From contig OX637397.1 of NCBI GenBank assembly GCA_951799425.1, positions 6,315,001 through 6,379,000 on the forward strand: DNA of 64,000 nucleotides. The letters run 5' to 3'. The notes beneath the pieces are model-generated. The model was given only the letters and a program-made list of their open reading frames with translations, was not told the origin of the DNA and searched no databases. Source of the DNA: Ilex aquifolium (lineage: Eukaryota; Streptophyta; Magnoliopsida; Aquifoliales; Aquifoliaceae). Within the stretch, counting starts at the first letter, position 1, and each line of letters opens with the position of its first letter. Positions 57,125-64,000 of the stretch are shown one piece after another. The position numbers were made by a program, and so were the translations under genes.

Positions 57125-58160
57125 ATCTCTTTGATGGGACTCTTTGAGCTAAGGTTGGGTTCATACAAGTGTCATCGGTGCCGAGGGTACGTCCTCTCTT
57201 ATGGAGCCACGTGTCCTCGGCACTGAGAACACCCATTTGCTCCCTGATGAATCCATGCGTTCCATACAGAGCAAGGTACGTCCCCTGCGATGGGGGCCAC
57301 GTGTCCTCGGGACCAACAGGCATGACCTCTCTTTTGAAGTCACGTGTCCTCGACACCGAGGACATCTCTTGGTCCCTGATGGATCCATTCGTTCTATGCA
57401 GTACAAGACTCAAGGATAGTTGCGGACATGTCATCTCTTCTTCTTGAAGGGCCACTAACAGCTGTGTCCCATCAGTCTCAGAACTTGTAAATGATATCAT
57501 TTGCTTGCCTTCCCAATAAGGTCAGGGTGACAGAATGGACAAGACACCCCACCAAGGAAAGTCAGACACGTGGCATAAAGTACAGGATGGGGGGTCAAAA
57601 CAACCCCCTGCTGACATACGGCAATCTCAGGCAGGCATTTAATGAATCTTCAGTTGATGGGACACTCTTAATGGCTAGGAAAGCCGAGAAGAAGGAGCAT
57701 TAAATGCTCCTGAGTCCGAGCATTTAGTGCTTCAATATTGAAGAAAGAGCATTAATTGCTCGAGGGCTCGAGCAATTAATAACGGGGTCTTCCCCCATGT
57801 AAAATAGGGGGCGCACTGCCCCATGCCTGGATGCTACCTACTGTCTAAATCGTCAGTAGTGATGAGTCTCTGGTAGTATAAATAACTCCCAAAAATACAA
57901 TGCAAAAGGACGCAAAATCACTTCTCAAGAATACCCAACAATGTTTTATTCTTCTCCTCTCTAAAAAAAATGACTTGATCGTCGGAGGGGATACACCGGA
58001 AAACACTTTGGCGCCCTTTCTAACCTGTCTTCTGTGTGCCAGGAACCACCAGCGATCAGCCAGAATCGATCGAACCTCCCTACAACAATTCATCACCACT
58101 CCTTAGGCCCCCTTTGGGCCTATCAACCCCTTCCTTGCAACTAGATCTTCGACACTTGAG
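57125..58160 (+). repeat. probable solo or truncated LTR, Tat-like
   Basis: Less AT-rich than its surroundings. TATAAATAA lies at about 57,877. Near the right end is GACTTGATCGTCGGAGGGG followed by ACACCGG and TTTGGCGCCC, wording often found near the 3' end of Tat-type LTRs. The left half has tandem variants of a segment with GTACGTCCYCT and GCCACGTGTCCTCGG. No gag-pol follows: from about 58,200 the sequence is FBN4 flank. Exact ends and target duplication were not found, so the borders are approximate. Confidence 0.5.
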
Positions 58161-58209
58161 GCGAATACGAGCTCTTCTTCTTCTTTTTTTTATTTTAATT
58201 AGAATTCAC

Positions 58210-60118
58210 TTTCTCTTTAATTTTGTTCTTAACACATTATCTATCATGCATTCAATTGAGATCTATTTTATGTACAAGTGAATCTCTCACTCATCAATAA
58301 TTGGTCCTTTCTCATTAATAGTTGATGATGTGTCAAGACAGAAATTGAAAAAAAAAGTGTATTGGAAGAGATCTAGATCTAAGAAATACATTATAGAAAA
58401 TTATTTTGGATATGAATTTCTGTTAAAAATCCTAAAGTGACAAAATACATTTTACAAATGTCTAAATATTGTTACAATAATCTTGGTCCAGAGCTATTAT
58501 TATAAGACCCTAATTACATGTAATACACTTTTTCCTTAATTTTTTTCAATGATATATCACTTATTATGAATTTAATTAAAAATTATTGTGTATAAATTAG
58601 TCTTTTATCAACACACAATAAATAATTTTTCACTGAAAAGTCTTCCTTCATTATACGAGACTTCCCCCAATTTATTGCAAGTTAAATGGGACCTAGTGCT
58701 TACATTTCTAAATTAAAAAATTTCAGTAAAGCAACAATGGTGGGTTCTTAAACTTTTTGATATATTTTAATACATGTAAATTAACTATAGAACGGTGAAA
58801 ATAGATAGAAAGAGAAATGTAAGGTCTTTTTTGTTCTTTATGTTATAGAGTTCAACCAATTTGATTGCTAGGGCACGTTAAATTCTTTAAATTTGAATAA
58901 GAAAGAGAAATGAAAGTATCAATACTAATCAATACAAATTATTCTTTCTAATGAATATTATATGGAATAAAAAAACTATTTTCTTTTTGAAAAAAAAAAT
59001 CATATATCCTCATCTTTTTCCTATTTCTAGTAATATTTTATGCAATTTTCACATGTCTTTCACCTATCTACATTTGTATAAAAATAATCTTATCTAGAGA
59101 ATAAAAGAATAATTCGTTTTGAACAATAAATGTCTTTCACATCCAACTATAATAATGAATATCCTCTTCATTTTTAAATGATAGTTCCCAAAAAACGTCA
59201 ATCGAATTTCACAACTCACAAGAGAGGGCATGGTTGACTAAATAAATGTCTCTCCATACAATTTGATATACGTAAAAAAAAAAAAAAAGAGGAAAAGAGA
59301 GGAAGTTGCTATTACAGACAGAAGTTCGAATTCCAAACAATGGTTCGAAAACTTCCCATCTTCAAAACTTAAGAGATCACAAAAACACTAAACTCTCCCA
59401 AGTATCCCCTTGTTACACGGGTATCAGAGTCGAGGTAGGTAACTTTAAATTCACCTGAACCTGTATTAGATGGTGGCCAGAATGGATCTGGTATCTGAGG
59501 TACATCCAATGGCGGAAGTTGTAATAAATTTTCTGTCGTCTTTACATTTATTTTCTCAAATACTGTCTTAATTTTGGAAGATCCTATTCATGTAAAAACA
59601 GGAACATCTGTTAGGAAGATCATTGTTATGCTTTTAAACAAAACCCGCAGAATATTTTTTTCGGGTAAATGATTAGGAAGTGAACATGGAAAGCACCAAC
59701 CTAGGACTTCAAATTTGTGGGCTAAGGTGGCTGTCACATCAACAGGTGCAAGAGGCCACGGAGCGCCTAATTTAAGCTCTACTATATTATCAAAATCTTT
59801 GCTTAAGATGTCAATCCGTTGATATACCTGATCAAAACAAACCACGGAATCAGTGGTGGAGTTAGAATTTTCGAAGTAGGGGGCCACCTAAAAGCGAGAA
59901 AATATAGAATGTAGAATTATCCTGGGTCATATTAAAAATTTACAAAAATAAAAGAGGCCAGCCTAACAATTTTCAATTAATAACACAAAATCTAACAGAC
60001 TAATAGATAATGTTAGAAAACTTCGTACGGCCATGGTCCTCCTTGCTCCGCAACTGCATGCAATAAGATGATGGGAAAATATGACCAACAGTAGGCTATA
60101 TTTTGTATTCACTTTCTA
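58210..60118. repeat. partial segmental duplication of the FBN4 3' region (copy C block)
   Basis: This matches 41,190-43,385 in the same orientation, including 1.2 kb of non-coding sequence downstream of FBN4 (for example ctaagaaatacattatagaaaattattttgga), exons 4 and 3, and part of intron 2. A segment of about 170 bp present near 42,245-42,520 is missing here. The match stops abruptly at about 60,118 (cactttcta). Confidence 0.88.
59369..59827 (-). pseudogene. FBN4: FBN4 remnant C (exons 3 and 4 only)
   Basis: Exon 3 (59,827-59,701, 127 bases, YQRIDILSKDFDNIVELKLG) and exon 4 (59,583-59,369, 215 bases) keep exactly the lengths of copy A and have intact splice sites and open frames. Exons 1 and 2 and the promoter are absent: the duplicated block ends within intron 2. 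It cannot encode the protein alone. Substitutions such as Q to Y/K at conserved places suggest decay. It could confuse assembly or expression mapping of the real gene. Confidence 0.88.
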
Positions 60119-60698
60119 TGTGAAAACCCGCTATTTATAATTATATCTATTGAGTTATCAAAATTTTGACTTTTAATAGAAAACTTGGATGAAGAAATGG
60201 ACTTCATTGTTGAATTCCTCTTATGAAAACAAGTCCGACTAGTATAATATTGACTATGTTTAATACCAAGGACAAATTAGTTTAAGGTAAATTAATTAAA
60301 CAAATTAATTGAATTATTTAAAAAAAAAAATGATGATGAATAGCACAGTCATGGCAGCCTGCCATGACTATTAGCTGACATTAACCATTTTAGGAAGGCA
60401 AGGAAGCATAATTGCCTGCCATTGCCGCCCATGACCATAGATCACTATTTTGACTGAAGACTGAAGCCCCTCATCCTTAGTGTATAAATATAGGCAAAAC
60501 CAATGAAGGTGGAGGAGAAAGAAATCAGGCAGCCTTGGTCTTGAAAGATAAACAAACAAAGAGAGAGAGAGAGAGAGAGAGGTCATCCACCATTGTTGAG
60601 GTGCTAAAGTTTTTGGGATGATCAATCCAAGTAAAAAGGTAGGATTAGAACTATCTTATGGTCTTCCTTGATCTATTGATTGTAAAGCATATGTATAT
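60119..60698. other. intergenic, left flank of the small LTR element
   Basis: AT-rich to 60,330, then a moderate-GC stretch with a short inverted word (catggcagcctgccatg near 60,350) and a GA run (about 60,561-60,582). No ORF with family features. It continues on the far side of the LTR element at 63,727. Confidence 0.5.
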
Positions 60699-60999
60699 TG
60701 ATAGGACACTAATTGGGAGAGAGGAGAAAAGTTCCAGTTTGGGCCGGAACACACCACAGGCAGTTTACTTGGGTTTAAAACTCTGATCCTTTATTAAGAC
60801 TCATGCTAGATTTATACAAACATCAGTTAACAACTTTCCTAAATACAAGCCACTACCCCTAACAAAACTACCCACAATCTATAACTACTCTAACCACAAA
60901 TATGATACTTGCAAATAATCTGCAACAACTTAACTAACCAGCTGGTCTCACACACCCACGTACTTGTGATTGGGCTTCTTTATTCGGCGGGACCTAACA
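60699..60999 (-). repeat. 3' LTR of the chromovirus-like element
   Basis: 301 bp, TG...CA ends. Preceded by the target copy TATAT. On the minus strand a G-rich purine tract (61,026-61,001) lies next to it, as expected for plus-strand priming. Confidence 0.93.
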
Positions 61000-61000
61000 T

Positions 61001-62145
61001 TCACCCCCCCCCCCCCCCCCCCCTCCAATCAAAAGGAACCTTGTCCTCAAGGTTTAGAGATGGAAAATTGCTGGTAAGTTGATCCACATCTTCCCATGTT
61101 GCATCTTCCTTGGGTAAGGACTTCCATTGAACCAATGCCTCCGTGACATACTGTGAACCCTTTTTTATCCATCTATAATCCAATATAGCATTGGGTTCAA
61201 CCTCAAGAATTCCATCTTTTGTGGCAGGAGGTATGTCATGGCGAGCCACATTAGCGGTTCCAACTTTTTGCTTAAGTAGTGAGACATGGAACACAAGATG
61301 CAATTTGGAATTAGCTGGCAAATCCAAACGATAAGCCACTGGCCCCACCTTTTCTATGATTTGATATGGCCCAAAATATTTGTTGGCCAACTTCTGATGC
61401 GCACGTCGGAACACCGTGCTTTGGCGATAAGGCTGCAACTTCAGATAGACCCACTCCCCGGTTGTGAAAATAACACCCCGCCTGTGAGCCGTCAACCTGC
61501 TGCTTCATCCTATTTTGGGCCTGGACGAGATTGCTCTTCAGCTGCCTTAAAACTTCACCTCGTGCGAGAAGTTCCTTGTCTAGTGCGGCAACGGGGGAAG
61601 CACCATTTAGGTAATTTGTAATTTTTGGTGGTGCACGTCCATAGAGGGCTTGGAAAGGGACCATTCCAGCAGACTGAAGAAAAGTAGTATTATACCAGAA
61701 TTCTGCCCATGCCAAAAAACGGATCCATTGCTTGGGTTGCTGACTAGTGAAGCATCTTAGGTACTGTTCAAGGCATCGATTGACAACTTCCGTTTGGCCG
61801 TCGGTTTGAGGATGATACGAGGTGCTCATTTTAAGCTTTGTCCCCTGTAACTTGAAAAATTCCTGCCAGAAATTGCTGATAAATATTAGGTCTCGATCAC
61901 TTACAATCGAACGAGGCATGCCATGAAGTCGTACAATGCCCTCTACAAAAACCTCTGCAACATTCTTAGCAGAGGGTGCGTTAACGGGATGAAGTGAGCA
62001 TACTTCGTTAAGCGATCAACCACGACCATAACCGAGGTACTGCCAAAGAAGGAGGTAAGCCATCGATGAAATCAAGAGAGATGTCTTCCCAAACTTGTTC
62101 AGGAATTGGCAAAGGCTGTAAAAGACCAGCCGGTGTTCGAGTCTC
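61001..62145 (-). pseudogene. integrase C-terminal half and chromodomain, frameshifted
   Basis: The pieces are in different frames. From 62,190 to about 62,050 is the end of the integrase zinc region and the start of the core ([33 protein letters not shown]). 61,919-61,500 has PRSIVSDRDLIFISNFWQEF and SYHPQTDGQTEVVNRCLEQY, with the second catalytic Asp and the Glu. 61,495-61,001 has the C-terminal domain (GPYQIIEKVGPVAYRLDLP) and a chromodomain (ALVQWKSLPKEDATWEDVDQ). There are at least three frame changes (near 62,045, 61,985 and 61,500). Chromodomains bind methylated histones and direct insertion; here they are only a relic. Confidence 0.88.
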
Positions 62146-63404
62146 ATTTTTATTTCTTTGGCACACATCGCATGCCGCAACATAGGATTGAACTTCTTTT
62201 TTCATGATGGGGGGGTGCAACTGTTCAGCAACCTTATCATTGATAAAATTGTGTGTTGAGCCACTGTCAATTAATACCGAAACTGGTTGCTCGAAGATGT
62301 GCCCAACTATGCGCATAGTACGCGGAGCATTCCATCCAGAGAGGGCATGCAATGATATCTCTGGAATTACTTCTGTCTGCATGTCATCCTTTGTCCACAG
62401 ATGGTCTTCTTCCGAAAATCCCTCCCCTTCTGCATGAATATTCTCAATCAAGAGTAGGTGAGAAGTCCGACACTTATGCCCCGAAGTAAAGCGCTCATCA
62501 CAATAAAAGCATAAACCTTTCTCACGCCGATGCTGCATCTCGTCCCATGAAATTTTCTTCGCATTAGAAGCAGCAACATTGGAAGCAGCAACATGGCGAT
62601 TAGTAGGGATCACCATGGGTGGGGGAAACTGTCGTGAAGTTCGTCGTTGACGGGAAATTCGTTCATCCCTCATTCGAGCCAACTCAATAGCTTCCCGCAA
62701 AGTTCTCAGTTTAAACATCCGAACCTCCCCAGAAATTTCCTCTTTAAGCCCTCCAAGAAATGTACCAATTAAAGCTCTTTGCGGCCAGCCCACAGCCCGA
62801 TTGGCTAACTTTTCAAATTCTCGCTGGTACTCCCTGAGTGTTCCTGTTTGTTTTATTTTCGATAACGCCTCGTCGAAATCCTCATACTCAGTGGGTCCAA
62901 AACGCGCTAACAGCTCTTTTCAAAGATATCCCTTGTGATGATTGATCCTTCTTGTTGATAAGCTCGCTGCAGCCATTGTAACCACTGGTTAGCCTCACCT
63001 TCTAGATGGAAGGAGGCTAGGGTCACTCGTTGATCCTCCAGCGTACCCTGGTATTCGAAGAATTGGGTGACCCTGTTGAGCCACTCTGTTGGATCTGTAC
63101 CAGAATAACGTGGAAAATTCATCTTCAAATAGCGAGGAGCAACACGTTGACTAGTGGACTCTTGAACAACTATAGGACGGCTCGACGATCCCATAGGAGG
63201 TGCTGATGAAGAGGAGCGATCAACTTGAATGTGCACGCCAGAAATCTTCCCCATTATCTCCTTGAGGGCGTCATCAACCCGTTGGAGACGTGCAGAATTT
63301 TCCTGAGCGTCGGCCCTCGTTGAAGCCTCCAAACAACATATGCCTTCATGAACTTCCAACAAATCTCTTTCCAACTTCTCTATTCTTTCCTTGTTGGTCG
63401 TCAT
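62146..63404 (-). pseudogene. gag: gag-protease region of the chromovirus-like element, frameshifted
   Basis: It starts at the ATG 63,404, two bases from the primer-binding site. The N-terminal coiled part, then MNFPRYSGTDPTEWLNRVTQ and a GEANQWLQWL Gag core, are followed by a frameshift in an A run near 62,918. The second frame carries the Gag end ([13 protein letters not shown]), a [14 protein letters not shown] zinc knuckle and the protease [12 protein letters not shown]. Twelve residues later ([10 protein letters not shown]) the sequence jumps to integrase ([11 protein letters not shown]), which marks the internal deletion at about 62,190. Confidence 0.88.
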
Positions 63405-63405
63405 T

Positions 63406-63418
63406 GGCTCTGATACCA
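63406..63418 (-). promoter_or_regulatory. primer-binding site, initiator-methionine tRNA type
   Basis: The minus strand reads TGGTATCAGAGCC two bases after the 5' LTR, the standard complement of the tRNA-iMet 3' end used by many plant LTR elements. Confidence 0.9.
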
Positions 63419-63420
63419 AA

Positions 63421-63717
63421 TGATAGGACAGTAATTGGGAGAGAGGAGAAAAGTTCCGGTTTGGGCCGGAACACACCACATGCAGTTTACTTGGGTTTAA
63501 AACTCTGATCCTTTATTAAGACTCATGCTAGATGTATACAAACATCAGTTAACAACTTTCCTAAATACAAGCCACTACCCCTAACAAAACTACCCACAAT
63601 CTATAACTACTCTAACCACAAACATTATACTTGCAAATAATCTGCAACAACTTAACTAACCAGCTGGTCTCACACACCCACGTACTAGTGATTGGGCTTC
63701 TTTATTCGGCAGGACCT

Positions 63718-63721
<4 letters not shown>
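63421..63721 (-). repeat. 5' LTR of the chromovirus-like element
   Basis: 301 bp, TG...CA ends, followed by the target copy TATAT (63,722-63,726) inside a longer TA run. Confidence 0.93.
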
Positions 63722-63726
<5 letters not shown>

Positions 63727-63755
<29 letters not shown>

Positions 63756-64000
63756 GTGGGTTTATGCTTGATGAAATTTACATATATTGGTGTATATGTG
63801 GGTATGTTTATATACTCATTTGAATGTGTAGGCCTCTCAAATGGGTTTTGTATCTCCTAAATAAATTAACAAAAATAATTTTTATGAGATGAAATCAAGT
63901 AGAAGAAGATGAAAAAAAAAAAAAGAGAAGAAGAAAAAGAGCAGTACTGGGCGTAGATAGAAATGGAGATGATGGCTTAAATTCAGAAACTACCCCTTTT
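63727..64000. other. right flank of the LTR element
   Basis: A TA microsatellite (to about 63,748), then sequence with no recognisable gene and an A/G-rich run near 63,900-63,940. The 5 bp target lies in the TA run, so part of the run predates the insertion. Confidence 0.5.

Larger units (their letters stand above)
60699..63721 (-). mobile_element. internally deleted Ty3/Gypsy chromovirus-like LTR retrotransposon
   Basis: Two 301 bp LTRs (60,699-60,999 and 63,421-63,721), both TGATAGGACA...GACCTAACA, differ at about 8 positions. TATAT at 60,694-60,698 is repeated at 63,722-63,726. On the minus strand the order is LTR, initiator-Met primer-binding site, gag, zinc knuckle, protease, a deletion junction, integrase C-terminal half, chromodomain, a purine tract with a run of about 20 G, LTR. 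Reverse transcriptase, RNase H and the integrase N-terminal part are gone. The chromodomain and the integrase end point to the chromovirus branch. Confidence 0.93.

Noticed and set aside
57123-57500. ORFs of 72-125 residues on both strands with internal repeats
   Set aside because: They overlap tandem copies of a segment in a probable LTR. The repetition is at DNA level and the frames are shadows of each other.

Overview
The window is nuclear DNA of a flowering plant, almost certainly a eudicot. It is AT-rich, its genes have short GT-AG introns, and it carries Ty3/Gypsy, LINE, Au-like SINE, Helitron, hAT-like and MULE-like elements. Three conserved plant genes can be read through all their exons: a phragmoplast kinesin of the KIN10A/PAKRP2 type, the plastid fibrillin FBN4 (PAP6/HrBP1 type), and a diverged polyubiquitin-like gene. 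Two F-box/DUF295 genes are also intact. The species cannot be named from the sequence.

Layout. 1-10,963: a large Tat-lineage Ty3/Gypsy retrotransposon on the minus strand, cut by the left window edge. It has a 5' LTR, an open gag, a pol with three disruptions, an array of 53-54 bp repeats each holding two hairpins, and two consecutive spliced ORFs on the opposite strand. The element sits inside an older, broken copy of the polyubiquitin-like gene (10,964-14,444), whose intron also holds an exon of UMP synthase. 14.4-18.7 kb is intergenic, with one decayed exon of an unrecognised gene. 18.7-21.1 kb holds the intact polyubiquitin-like paralogue, with a 5'-truncated LINE in its intron. 21.1-24.6 kb is repeat-rich spacer. 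24.6-34.6 kb is a direct tandem triplication of an F-box gene: two open copies and a third that has lost its F-box. 34.8-39.9 kb is the kinesin gene, with a mitosis-specific-activator-like site upstream. 42.6-47.0 kb is the intact FBN4 gene, followed by a complete but dead duplicate (51.9-55.4 kb) and a two-exon remnant (59.4-59.8 kb). 60.7-63.7 kb is a small LTR element with matched LTRs and a TATAT target duplication that has lost its reverse transcriptase.

The repeated gene copies act as internal controls. Several insertions can be checked against an empty site in a paralogue in the same window: the LINE in the ubiquitin-like intron, a 642 bp hAT-like element with an 8 bp target duplication in the FBN4 intron, a 294 bp inverted-repeat element beside F-box copy 2, and a Helitron near 50.6 kb. 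Two short Helitrons of one family lie in opposite orientation on either side of the dead FBN4 duplicate.

The genes do not form a pathway. The intact ones are housekeeping or regulatory genes (cytokinesis, plastid lipid bodies, ubiquitin-related signalling, SCF-type F-box proteins) in a region shaped by local duplication and transposition. All assignments come from reading the sequence and from recalled family features. No database search was run.
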